A stretch of DNA of 64,000 nt from Acidovorax sp. Leaf160 (lineage in GTDB: Bacteria; Pseudomonadota; Gammaproteobacteria; Burkholderiales; Burkholderiaceae_C): assembly GCF_001424265.1 (NCBI RefSeq), contig NZ_LMOV01000004.1, positions 30,839 through 94,838 of the forward strand, given 5' to 3'. The translations under genes were made by a program, and so were the position numbers. The notes beneath the pieces were generated by a model. That model was not told the DNA's origin. It saw only the letters and a program-made list of their open reading frames with translations, and made no database searches. This document shows, one piece after another, positions 20,667 to 28,923 of the stretch. How positions within the stretch are numbered: position 1 is the first letter of the stretch; each line of letters begins with the position of its first letter.

Positions 20667-21577
20667 CACACGCCCTTCTTGCTGGGGTTGCGGAAGGCCT
20701 CGCGCACGGCGTCCGTCATGGGGAAGTTCAGGTTCACGTTGGCCGGCGGGATGGGCTGGGTGAACCAGCGGGCGTAGAGGCGGTCCATCTCGCCGCTCTT
20801 CATCAGCTGCGTGACGGCCTCGTCCACCACGGCCTCGAACTGCGGGTCGTTCTTGCGCATCATGATGCCGTAGGGCTCCTGGCGCAGCACCACGTCGCGC
20901 AGCATGCGGTAGTCGCCCGGGTTGGGCGAGGTGGCGATCAGGCCGGCCAGCTGCACGTCGTCCAGCACGTAGGCGTCGGCGCGGCCGTTGGCCAGCAGCA
21001 GGAAGGCGTCGGCCGTGTCCTTGCCGGTGATCTCGCGCACGTCCACCGCCTCGGCCCGCTTGAAGGTGCGCAGCAGCTGCACCGAGGTGCTGCCCGACAC
21101 CGTGGCCACCGTCTTGCCGGAGAGGTCGGCCAGCGTGTTGATGCCCGAATCCTTCTTCACCGCCACGGTGATGCCCGCCACGAAATGGCTGGGCGCGAAC
21201 GCCACCTGCTGCTGGCGCACCACCGAATTGGTGGTGGTGGCGCAGTCCAGGTCCACCGTGCCGTTCTGCATCAGCGGAATGCGGTTGAGCGAATTGAGCA
21301 GCGTGTACTGCACCCGCAAGGCCGGCAGGCCCAGCCTGGCCTTGATCGCATCGACCACCTTCAGGCAGATGTCGTTGGAGAAACCCACCGGCTCGCTGCC
21401 GCCCTTGGGGGTGTACGAAAACGGAATCGAGCTGTCGCGGCTGCCGATGGTGATGACACCGGTCTGCTTGATGCGCGCCAGGGTGTCGATGTCTTGCGGC
21501 TGCGCGGCGGCGGGGCCCAGCAGGCAGGCGCCCAGCAGGGCGGCCAGGGCGGAGGAAGCGAGGCGGCGGGAGGTCAT
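20666..21577 (-). CDS. Polar amino acid ABC transporter substrate-binding protein (GltI-like)
   Basis: 303 residues. A Sec signal (SSALAALLGACLLGPAAAQP) is followed by an SBP_bac_3 domain (GVITIGSRDSSIPFSYTP, GFSNDICLKVVDAI, VDLDCATTTNS, DAFLLLANGRADAYVLDD). It resembles glutamate/aspartate-binding proteins. No permease or ATPase gene lies nearby, so it must share a transporter encoded elsewhere. It is co-transcribed with the aminotransferase gene and divergent from a LysR gene. Confidence 0.88.
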   Translation of the reverse strand: MTSRRLASSALAALLGACLLGPAAAQPQDIDTLARIKQTGVITIGSRDSSIPFSYTPKGGSEPVGFSNDICLKVVDAIKARLGLPALRVQYTLLNSLNRIPLMQNGTVDLDCATTTNSVVRQQQVAFAPSHFVAGITVAVKKDSGINTLADLSGKTVATVSGSTSVQLLRTFKRAEAVDVREITGKDTADAFLLLANGRADAYVLDDVQLAGLIATSPNPGDYRMLRDVVLRQEPYGIMMRKNDPQFEAVVDEAVTQLMKSGEMDRLYARWFTQPIPPANVNLNFPMTDAVREAFRNPSKKGV

Positions 21578-21708
21578 GGGACGAAGCTCCGGTAGGGGCC
21601 CGCGATGGGGACGGTGCGGCCGGCGGGCCCGGTGGCGTGAAGGCCGTGCGCCGCAGGGGGCGCGAGCACGGGATGGATGCAGCCCATTGTGGAAGTCGCC
21701 CAACGTTT

Positions 21709-21725
21709 CAAAAAGCGATTTTTTG
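21709..21725. promoter_or_regulatory. AT-rich dyad CAAAAA-N5-TTTTTG in the divergent promoter region
   Basis: CAAAAA (21709-21714) and TTTTTG (21720-21725) flank GCGAT. The octamer AAAGCGAT occurs here and again 34 bp on, near 21746. It is the only AT-rich part of the gap between the LysR gene and the binding-protein gene and is a plausible regulator site. Confidence 0.35.
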
Positions 21726-21766
21726 TGCTCGAATCGCATGAGTAAAAGCGATCGTTTGAACCCGCC

Positions 21767-22696
21767 ATGATGACCTACAAGCAGCTCGAAGCCCTCTACT
21801 GGATCGCCCAGCTGGGCGGCTTCGCGCCGGCGGCGCGCAAGCTGCACACCACGCAGTCCGCCATCTCCAAGCGCGTGCACGAGCTGGAGCAGAGCTTCGA
21901 CACCGCCCTCTTCGACCGCAGCCAGCGCACCGCCCGGCTCACCGAAAAGGGCGAGGAAATGTTCATGCTGGCGCGCAAGCTGCTGCGCGAGCGCGACGCG
22001 GCGGTGGAGCAGTTCGGCAAGCCCGAGGTGATCGAGCGGCGCCTGCGCATTGGCGTGACCGAACTCACCGCCATGACCTGGCTGCCGCGCCTGGTGGGGC
22101 TGGTGCGCGAACACTATCCCAAGGTCACGCTGGAGCCCGACGTGGACGGCAGCCTGCCCCTGCGCGACAAGCTGCTGGCCGACGCGCTCGACCTGATCAT
22201 CGTGCCCGACGCCTTCACCGACGGCCGCCTGTCCACCCAGCCCGTCGGCCAGGTCGAAAGCGCCTGGATGTGCCGCCCCGGCCTGGTGCCCGTGCCGCCC
22301 AGGCGCCGGCCCGTGCGCCTGCACGACCTGGCCGCCCATCGCCTGCTGGTGCAGGGCAACGCCTCCGGCACCGGCCGCCTCTACGACGCCTGGCTGCGCG
22401 AACGCGGCGTGGAGCCGGCCGACACCCTGGTGGTCAGCAACCTGATCGCCCTGGCCGGGCTGACCGTGTCCGGCCTGGGCGTGAGCTACCTGCCCCGCCA
22501 CTGCCTGGCTCCCCTGGTCGCCGCCGGCATGCTGGCCGAGATCGACGTGCACCCGCCCCTGCCGCCCGTGCCCTATGTGGCCATGGTGCGGGGCGACCAG
22601 CGCAGCGCGCTGGCGGGGTCGGTCATCATGCTGGCGCAGTCGTGCTGCGATTTCACGCGGGTGTTCCAGGTGGGGCTGGAGGGGGTGGGGTCATGA
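21767..22696 (+). CDS. LysR-family transcriptional regulator
   Basis: 309 residues. N-terminal winged helix (LEALYWIAQLGGFAPAARKL, then TTQSAISKRVHELEQSF), followed by a periplasmic-binding-like effector domain. ATG 21767 or the adjacent ATG 21770. It is divergent from the binding-protein/aminotransferase pair, which it probably controls. Its 3' end overlaps the convergent MocR-type gene by 6 nt. Confidence 0.88.
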   Translation: MMTYKQLEALYWIAQLGGFAPAARKLHTTQSAISKRVHELEQSFDTALFDRSQRTARLTEKGEEMFMLARKLLRERDAAVEQFGKPEVIERRLRIGVTELTAMTWLPRLVGLVREHYPKVTLEPDVDGSLPLRDKLLADALDLIIVPDAFTDGRLSTQPVGQVESAWMCRPGLVPVPPRRRPVRLHDLAAHRLLVQGNASGTGRLYDAWLRERGVEPADTLVVSNLIALAGLTVSGLGVSYLPRHCLAPLVAAGMLAEIDVHPPLPPVPYVAMVRGDQRSALAGSVIMLAQSCCDFTRVFQVGLEGVGS

Positions 22697-24082
22697 CGGC
22701 GCGGCTGTCTGCAGCGGGCCGGGCTGCCGGGCCAGCAGATCGGACAGCCTGCCAAGAGCCGCCCGCAGGCGTTCGCGGTGCTGCACGCTGCCCAGCGAGA
22801 TCCGGATGGCGTTCGACGCCCCGCCCGCGCTGCCGGCCTTGAACGCCTCCGCCGGCATGACGGCAATGCCCTCCTCGCGGCAGGCCTGCGCCAGCTGCGA
22901 AGGACTCCAGTACCCCGGCAACTCCAGCCACGCATGCAGGCCGTCGCCGCCGCCGCTATAGCGCCCCGCCAGCACGTCGCCCGCCATGCGGTGGCGCAGG
23001 CGCGCCTCCTGGCGCACACCCGCCACCAGCCGGGCGGCCGAACCATCCAGGATCCACTGCGTCGCCAGGGCGGCGGTCAACGGCGTGGCCATCAGCGCGA
23101 AGGACCTGAGCGCGGCGAGGAAGCGGCTGCGCTCTTGCGGGTCGCGCAGCAGCACGAAGGCCACGCGCAGGCCCGGCGTCAGGCACTTCGACAGGGTCGA
23201 GAGATACACCGCTTGGTCCGGCGCCAGCGCGGCGATGGGCGGGGGAGGGGCCTCGGCGAGCAGCCAGTACGGGTCGTCCTCGACGATGCGGACCTGGCAG
23301 CGCCGGGCGATGCCCGCGAGCGCCTGGCGCCGGTCTTGCGGCATGGTGGCGGCGGTCGGGTTCTGCAGCGTCGGGTTCAGGTACAGCAGCCGCGGCCGGT
23401 GCTGGCGGCAGGCCTGCTCCAGCCGGTCGGGCAGCATGCCGTGCGCGTCTGCGGGCACCGGCTCGACACGGCGGCCCAGCTGGGCCGCTGCGGCCATCAG
23501 GCCGGGGTAGCCGAAGGGCTCCGCCAGGATCACGTCGCCCGGCTCCGTCAGCGCCAGCATCAGCGCGGCAATGGCCGCCTGCGCACCGGGGCAGACGACC
23601 ACCTCGCCTTCATCCACCGTGCCCAGCATGGGGCGCAGCCACTGCGCGCCGGCGCGGCGGTCGGCCTCGCTGCCGCCGCCCAGCTGGTAGGTCATCAGCA
23701 GGGCGCTGTCGGCTCCCAGCAGCACCTGCGACAGGCCCTGCCGCACCAGCCCGTCGAAGTCCACGCCCTCCGGCGGTGGCGGAATGTTCATGCTCAGGTC
23801 CAGCAGCAGGCCCCGCTCGAACCGGGGCGCGGCGACGTAGCTGCCGTGGGCGCCCCGCCCTTCCAGCAGCTGGCGGCGCCGGGCCTCGTCGTAGGCGCGG
23901 GTGATGGTCGTCAGGTCCACGCCCAGCTGCAGCGCCAGCTGGCGCTGCGGCGGCAGCCGGTCGCCCGGCCGCAGCGCCCCGATTTCCACGGCCGCCTGCA
24001 ACGCATCGGCGATCTGCAGGAAGCGGGGGCCGCCGTGCGCGGCCAGTGTCGGCAACCAGAGGGGCGGGCGGTCGTCTTGCAT
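22691..24082 (-). CDS. MocR/PdxR-type regulator (GntR helix plus aminotransferase domain)
   Basis: 463 residues. Residues 20-85 form a GntR winged helix (GALRPGDRLPPQRQLALQLG, SYVAAPRF). The rest is a fold-type I aminotransferase domain with Lys299 (LSTLSKCLTPG) for PLP and NPTLQNPTAATM. Such proteins sense PLP-bound amines or amino acids and regulate metabolism of vitamin B6, taurine or GABA. No obvious target is adjacent. Confidence 0.87.
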   Translation of the reverse strand: MQDDRPPLWLPTLAAHGGPRFLQIADALQAAVEIGALRPGDRLPPQRQLALQLGVDLTTITRAYDEARRRQLLEGRGAHGSYVAAPRFERGLLLDLSMNIPPPPEGVDFDGLVRQGLSQVLLGADSALLMTYQLGGGSEADRRAGAQWLRPMLGTVDEGEVVVCPGAQAAIAALMLALTEPGDVILAEPFGYPGLMAAAAQLGRRVEPVPADAHGMLPDRLEQACRQHRPRLLYLNPTLQNPTAATMPQDRRQALAGIARRCQVRIVEDDPYWLLAEAPPPPIAALAPDQAVYLSTLSKCLTPGLRVAFVLLRDPQERSRFLAALRSFALMATPLTAALATQWILDGSAARLVAGVRQEARLRHRMAGDVLAGRYSGGGDGLHAWLELPGYWSPSQLAQACREEGIAVMPAEAFKAGSAGGASNAIRISLGSVQHRERLRAALGRLSDLLARQPGPLQTAAPS

Positions 24083-24246
24083 GGGGGGGGGTGGGCGGAT
24101 GGGTGGCTGGCGTCGTTGTCTGGCAATGTATGGATCTTGCCTCTCCGTACCATGTCACGAAACCGCAGCGGCGCTGGCCCGCTGGGGCATTCCCGCCCTC
24201 ACGGCGTCCCCTTCCCCGCTGCCCACCTCACAGAGCCTCGCATCCC

Positions 24247-24480
24247 ATGATCGACTGGATCCCGGTAGTTTTCGTGACGTTCAAGGTGCTCGTCTTCGGC
24301 ACCTGCATGTTCTTCGCCGTCAAATGGCATTACGACCAGGACAAGAAGAAGACGGACAAGCGCGCACTGCTCATCACCGCCGCCAAGCTGGGCGTGGCCT
24401 TCCTGGTGGCGCTCGCGCTGCTGCTGTGGCTGGCGTTCGCGCTGGCCAGGCATCTGGGGATGGATCTGAGCCTGCCGTGA
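24247..24480 (+). CDS. Small membrane protein of unknown function
   Basis: 77 residues with two predicted membrane helices (VVFVTFKVLVFGTCMFFAV and LGVAFLVALALLLWLAFAL) joined by a charged loop (YDQDKKKTDKRA). The start at ATG 24247 is the only one that keeps the first helix at the N-terminus. It faces the transglutaminase-like gene convergently. No family recognised. Confidence 0.6.
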   Translation: MIDWIPVVFVTFKVLVFGTCMFFAVKWHYDQDKKKTDKRALLITAAKLGVAFLVALALLLWLAFALARHLGMDLSLP

Positions 24481-24520
24481 CGGCAGGGCCGGCGCCGGCC
24501 GAAGGCCCTGCGACGCGGGC

Positions 24521-25306
24521 CTACACCTTGCTCACTTCCACCCTCATCGCCGTGATCTCCAGCGGCCGCTTGCCGTAGTCGGAGATGAACGCCACATCGG
24601 CCGCGTCCCGTCCGTAGGCCAGCACGATGCGCCCCGCCTTCGGCTGGGGCTGCGTCGCGTCGAAGGTGTACCAGCGGTTGCCCACATAGGCCTCGAACCA
24701 GGCATGCATGTCCATCGGGTCCAGCTCGTGCAGGTAGCCCACCACCATGCGCGCCGGAATCTTCAGCGCCCGGCACAGCGAAATGCCCAGGTGCGAGAAG
24801 TCGCGGCAGACGCCCGTGCGGTCGGCCAGGGTGTCGCAGGCGTCGGTGGTAGAGGTGCTCGTTCCGTACGCATAGCGGATGTTCTCGTGGATCCAGGCGC
24901 GGATGGCCTCCACCTGGCGGTAGCCGCTCGGCTGGTCGCCCACGATCTCCCAGGCCTTCTCCTCCATCTTGTCGCTGGGGCAGTAGCGGCTGGGCAGCAG
25001 GTAGGCCAGCGCTTCGTCGGGCAATTCGGACACGGGCACCCAGGCGGCTTCCTCATCCACCGCCAGCTGGTCTTCGACCATGACGGTCATCTCCACGCCG
25101 ACCTGGATGCCCTCGGGCGCGACGATGAAGCGCTGGCAGAGATTGCCGAACGCGTCCACGAATTCGGAGCACGGGACCCAGGGCTCCAGGCTGTACTTCT
25201 CGTGTTCGAGCCACTGGGCGGTGCCGCTGCGCGGCCGGAGGATGGCCACAACGGGCGTGGGATGCGACACGCGCAGGGTGAGGGTGCAGGAGGCTCGTAA
25301 TTTCAT
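24521..25306 (-). CDS. Transglutaminase-like cysteine protease family protein
   Basis: 261 residues. The catalytic triad is visible: Cys167 (DRTGVCRDFSHLG), His201 (MDMHAWFEAYV) and Asp216 (RWYTFDATQP). An N-terminal beta-rich domain precedes it, as in other bacterial transglutaminase-like proteins. No signal peptide, so probably cytosolic. Substrate unknown; the family includes peptidases and amidases. Confidence 0.85.
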   Translation of the reverse strand: MKLRASCTLTLRVSHPTPVVAILRPRSGTAQWLEHEKYSLEPWVPCSEFVDAFGNLCQRFIVAPEGIQVGVEMTVMVEDQLAVDEEAAWVPVSELPDEALAYLLPSRYCPSDKMEEKAWEIVGDQPSGYRQVEAIRAWIHENIRYAYGTSTSTTDACDTLADRTGVCRDFSHLGISLCRALKIPARMVVGYLHELDPMDMHAWFEAYVGNRWYTFDATQPQPKAGRIVLAYGRDAADVAFISDYGKRPLEITAMRVEVSKV

Positions 25307-25419
25307 CCGGCGGAGTGTCGGCGCCGCACGGCTGCGCGCGCATCGGAGGGGGGCTCTCCCGCTTGTCGGACAGCCCACCGGGGCCGGCGCCAGGCGCTCC
25401 CGCCCACGCCCGCCCCCGC

Positions 25420-26451
25420 TCAATCCATGCGGATGTTGCGTTCCTTGATCAGCTTGCCCCAGCGCGCCATTTCCTTGTCCACATGGGCGGCCAGCTCGGC
25501 GGGCGTGCTGCCGATGGGCTGGGCGCCGATGGCGTCGAAGCGGGCCTGGGTGTCGGGCTGCTTCATCGCGTCCAGCAGGGCGGTGTTGAGCTTCTGCACG
25601 ATGGGCGCGGGCGTGCCGGCCGGGGCGAACACCGCGAACCAGGGCGAGACTTCGTAGCCCGGCACGCCCGCTTCGGCGATGGTCGGGACGCCCGGCAGCG
25701 TGGCCGACCGCCTGGCGCTGGTCACGCCCAGCGCGCGCAGCTTGCCGGACTGGATGTGCGGTGCGGCCGAGGTGATGCTGTCGAACATCAGGTCCACCTG
25801 CCCGCCCAGCATGTCGGTGACGGCCGGACCGCTCCCCTTGTACGGCACGTGCAGCAGGTTCAGCCCGGCCATGGACGCGAACACCTCGCCCGCCAGGTGG
25901 ATGGATGTGCCGTTGCCGGCCGAGGCGTAGGTGAGCTTGCCCGGATCGCGCCTGGCGTGCGCGATCACGTCGGCCACCGTCTTGTCGGGGCTGTTGGCAT
26001 TCACCACCAGCACGTTGGGCACCACGGCCAGCAGGCTGATGGGCGCGAAGTCCTTCACCGGGTCGTAGCTGAGCTTGGCGTAGAGCGCCTTGTTGGTCGC
26101 CATGCCGATGGAGGTGATCATGATGGTGTAGCCGTCGGCCGGCGACTTGGCCACGGCGTCCGCGCCGATGTTGCCGCCCGCGCCGGGGCGGTTCTCGATC
26201 ACGAAGGGCTGTCCCAGGGCGCGGCCGGCGCGCTCGCCCAGGGTGCGGGCGATCACGTCCATGGCGCCGCCGGGCGGAAAGGGCACGACCCAGCGGATGG
26301 GCTTGGCGGGCCAGGCCGCCGCGTCCGCCGGCTGTGCGTGGACCGGGGCGGGCAGGAAGGCTGCCGCAGCGACGGTGGCGACCGCGCCGGCTGCGAAAGC
26401 CAGGGTGCGGCGGCGGCTGGGCCGGGAATCGGGGGTGATGAACGGGGCCAT
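25420..26451 (-). CDS. Bug/TctC-family periplasmic solute-binding protein
   Basis: 343 residues. A twin-arginine-like leader (SRRRTLAFAAGAVATVAAAA) ends near VHAQ. Family motifs KPIRWVVPFPPGGAMDVIAR, VENRPGAGGNIGADAVAK and VPYKGSGPAVTDMLGGQVD are present. These proteins bind carboxylates for tripartite tricarboxylate transport, but no tctAB genes are adjacent. It lies 72 nt downstream of the cycloisomerase gene on the same strand, so its ligand is probably the substrate of that enzyme. Confidence 0.9.
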   Translation of the reverse strand: MAPFITPDSRPSRRRTLAFAAGAVATVAAAAFLPAPVHAQPADAAAWPAKPIRWVVPFPPGGAMDVIARTLGERAGRALGQPFVIENRPGAGGNIGADAVAKSPADGYTIMITSIGMATNKALYAKLSYDPVKDFAPISLLAVVPNVLVVNANSPDKTVADVIAHARRDPGKLTYASAGNGTSIHLAGEVFASMAGLNLLHVPYKGSGPAVTDMLGGQVDLMFDSITSAAPHIQSGKLRALGVTSARRSATLPGVPTIAEAGVPGYEVSPWFAVFAPAGTPAPIVQKLNTALLDAMKQPDTQARFDAIGAQPIGSTPAELAAHVDKEMARWGKLIKERNIRMD

Positions 26452-26523
26452 GGTGCTTGTCTCCAGAGGGATGGGTCGTTGATTTGTTTTGCAGGGGGGG
26501 CGCGGCTGCCGTGCCGCCGGCCC

Positions 26524-27780
26524 TCAGTTCGTGGGTGCGTGGGCCGGGGTCGGGGCCGGGGCCGGGGCCGGGCCGGCCGGCGCCGGGGCGCCCGCGGTGT
26601 GGCGGCCCATGTCCACGTGCACCGCGGCCAGCCCTTCGCGGGCGCGGTCGAAGCGCTGCAGCGCTTCGGGCAGCACTTCCACGCCGAAGCCGGGGCCGTC
26701 GGGCAGCTGCAGTGCGAAGTCGCGCACCTCCATGGGCGCGGCGACGATGTCGTCGACCAGCAGCTGGGGGCCGAACAGCTCGCAGTTGTGGTGCGTGCCG
26801 GCCAGGGTGGCGAAGACGTGGGCCGACGCGGCGCTGCCGAGCGAGGTCTCCAGCATGGTGCCGCCGTACCAGCCGATGTCGGCCGCCTCGGCCACCGCGG
26901 CGACGGCGCGGGTGCGCAGCAGGCCGCCATGCTTGGCCACCTTCAGCGAGAAGACGTGGCAGGCGCCCTGCCGGGCCAGCAGCATCGCGTCCTGCGGCGT
27001 GCAGACGGTCTCGTCGGCCATCACCAGCGCGCCGGCGGGCAGGCCGGCGGTGAGCTGGCGCAGCGCCTCCACGTTCCACTGCGCGACGGGCTGCTCGATC
27101 AGGCTCACGCCTGCGTCGATGAGCTGCGGCACGTAGCGGCGCGCGGTGTTGCCGTCCCAGGCCTGGTTGATGTCCACCGTCATGTCGGCGCGCCCGTCCA
27201 GGCCGCGCGCGATGCGCGTGACGTGGGCCACGTCGTCCGCCGGTGCACGCGCGCCGATCTTGAGCTTGAAGATGCGGTGGCGGCGCGCGGCCAGCATGCG
27301 CTCGGCCTCGTCCACGTCGCGGGCCGAATCGCCGCTGGCGAGCGTCCAGGCCAGCGGCAGGCTCTCGCGCTGCTTGCCGCCCAGCAGCTGCCAGGCGGGC
27401 AGGCCCAGCGAACGCGCCACGGCGTCGATGGCAGCCATCTCCACCGCGCTCTTGGCGAAGCGGTTGCCCTTGCAGACCGCGTCCATGCGCGCCAGCAACT
27501 GCTCGAAGCGGCCCGCGTCCTGCCCGGCCACGGCGGGGCCCAGGTACTGCGTGATGGCGTGCAGGATGGATTCGGGCGATTCCTCGTTCCACGACGGGCC
27601 GCCGATGGTGGCGGCCTCGCCGAAGCCGCAGGCGCCGCCCGCCAGCCACAGCTGCACCACCACCGGGCTCTGGCGGTGGATGGCGCCGAACGAGAACTTG
27701 TGCGGCCGGATGGTGGGGATGTCGAGGATGCGGGCCTCGATGCGCTCGATGCGCAGGCCGGCAGGAAGCGAGGTGGTCAT
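26524..27780 (-). CDS. Muconate cycloisomerase-like enzyme (enolase superfamily)
   Basis: 418 residues. Catalytic residues of the MLE subgroup are in place: KLK (Lys172, Lys174), Asp203 (VDINQAWD), Glu229 (EQPVAQW), Asp256 (ADETV) and Lys280 (SLKVAKHGG). The family covers cis,cis-muconate lactonisation, dipeptide epimerases and sugar-acid dehydratases. This one looks closest to CatB/TcbD. The tail is a Pro-Ala run (PAPAPAPTPAHAPTN) outside the fold. Upstream stands a divergent LysR gene with an internal stop, and downstream a Bug protein. No other catechol-pathway gene is in the window. Confidence 0.82.
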   Translation of the reverse strand: MTTSLPAGLRIERIEARILDIPTIRPHKFSFGAIHRQSPVVVQLWLAGGACGFGEAATIGGPSWNEESPESILHAITQYLGPAVAGQDAGRFEQLLARMDAVCKGNRFAKSAVEMAAIDAVARSLGLPAWQLLGGKQRESLPLAWTLASGDSARDVDEAERMLAARRHRIFKLKIGARAPADDVAHVTRIARGLDGRADMTVDINQAWDGNTARRYVPQLIDAGVSLIEQPVAQWNVEALRQLTAGLPAGALVMADETVCTPQDAMLLARQGACHVFSLKVAKHGGLLRTRAVAAVAEAADIGWYGGTMLETSLGSAASAHVFATLAGTHHNCELFGPQLLVDDIVAAPMEVRDFALQLPDGPGFGVEVLPEALQRFDRAREGLAAVHVDMGRHTAGAPAPAGPAPAPAPTPAHAPTN

Positions 27781-27839
27781 GGTGGGTCACCTTATCGCCA
27801 GGCCACCCCGTGTTCCAATGATATATATGGGACGCATCG

Positions 27840-27870
27840 TTCGATGGCATCGAATGGTGGACGCTCCACC
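27840..27870. promoter_or_regulatory. Two dyads between the cycloisomerase and LysR genes
   Basis: TTCGAT-GGC-ATCGAA (27840-27854) contains the T-N11-A pattern of LysR sites. GGTGG-ACGCT-CCACC (27856-27870) follows directly. Both lie 25-55 bp before the LysR start, where an autoregulating LysR protein would bind. A -10-like TATATAT lies nearby at about 27823-27829. Confidence 0.5.
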
Positions 27871-27894
27871 CATTTCCCCCATCAGGAGGCTTGC

Positions 27895-28923
27895 ATGGAA
27901 CTGCGCCAGCTGCGCTATTTCCTGAACGTGGCCGAGACCGAGCACCTCACCTAGTCGGCCGACGCGCTCTTCGTCACCCAGTCCACCCTGTCGCACGGCC
28001 TGCGGCAGCTGGAGGCCGAACTCGGCCTGCCGCTCTTCGACCGGCTGGGGCGGGGGCTGAAGCTCTCGCAGGCCGGCATGGCCTTCCGCAGCCACGCGGC
28101 GCGCGCGCTGCAGGAGCTGGAAGCCGGCCGCATGGCGCTGGCCGACATGGCGGGGCTGCAGGCCGGCACGCTCACGGTGGGCGTCATTCCCACCTTCCTC
28201 ACGCACCTGGTGCCCGACGCGGTGGCCGCCTTCAGCGCGGCCTACCCCGGCGTGCAGGTGGTGGTGCGCGATCTGCGGGGCGGCCCGATCGAAGAGCAGC
28301 TCATCGCCGGCCGGCTCGACGTGGGCATCTCCTTCCACCCCGCGCACCGCAGCGAGATCGAGGCCGAACCGCTGTTCGACGAGCGGCTGCAGCTGGTGGT
28401 GCACGACGGCCACCCCCTGGCGCGCCGCCGCAGCCTGCGCCTGCGCGAACTGGCCGGCGTGCCGCTGGCGCTGCTGCCGCAGAGCTTCGCCACGCGGCGC
28501 ATGATCGACGCGGCCTTCGCGCAGGCCGGCATCGCGCCGCTGGTGCGGGTGGAGATGGAATCGGTGGACGCGCTGCTGCATGCCTGCCGCAGCGGGCCGC
28601 TGGCCACCATCGCGGCCGAGCGGGCTGCCGGCCAGGCCGGCCCGGGCATGCGCGCCATCGCGCTGACCGACCCCGCCACCGTGCGCCGCGCGGGCGTGCT
28701 GTGGCGCCGGGGCGCTTCGCGCAGCGCGGCGGCGCGGGAGTTCGTGGCGCGGCTGCGGCCCGCCGTGGGTGCCGCCGCCGCCACGGCGGCCGCCGGGGCC
28801 GGGGCCGTCAGCCGCCCGCCAGCAGCATCCGCCAGCCCACGCCGGCCAGCCCCGCCAGCGCCAGCACCGGCAGCACGCCCCACTTCAGCCGCATCAGCGC
28901 CACGCCGGCCAGCACGCCGATGA
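27895..28923 (+). pseudogene. LysR-family regulator gene interrupted by an amber codon at position 20
   Basis: ATG 27895 follows AGGAGG (27884-27889) and reads MELRQLRYFLNVAETEHLT, then TAG (27952-27954). The same frame continues SADALFVTQSTLSHGLRQLE and the whole effector domain. The stop replaces a residue in the middle of the helix-turn-helix; CAG (Gln) to TAG would be one base change. Without readthrough the DNA-binding domain is lost. The internal ATG at 28078 would give only the effector part. The frame's end is an Ala-Pro-rich tail that overlaps the convergent chrA gene by 116 nt. It would have regulated the divergent cycloisomerase gene. Confidence 0.82.

Noticed and set aside
25307..25419. 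Gene in the gap between the transglutaminase-like and Bug genes
   Set aside because: Only GC-rich sequence without a start, Shine-Dalgarno or recognisable protein.
28078..28923. A separate intact gene starting at the internal ATG of the broken LysR frame
   Set aside because: It would begin after the helix-turn-helix with no Shine-Dalgarno; the reading continues from 27895 across one amber codon.
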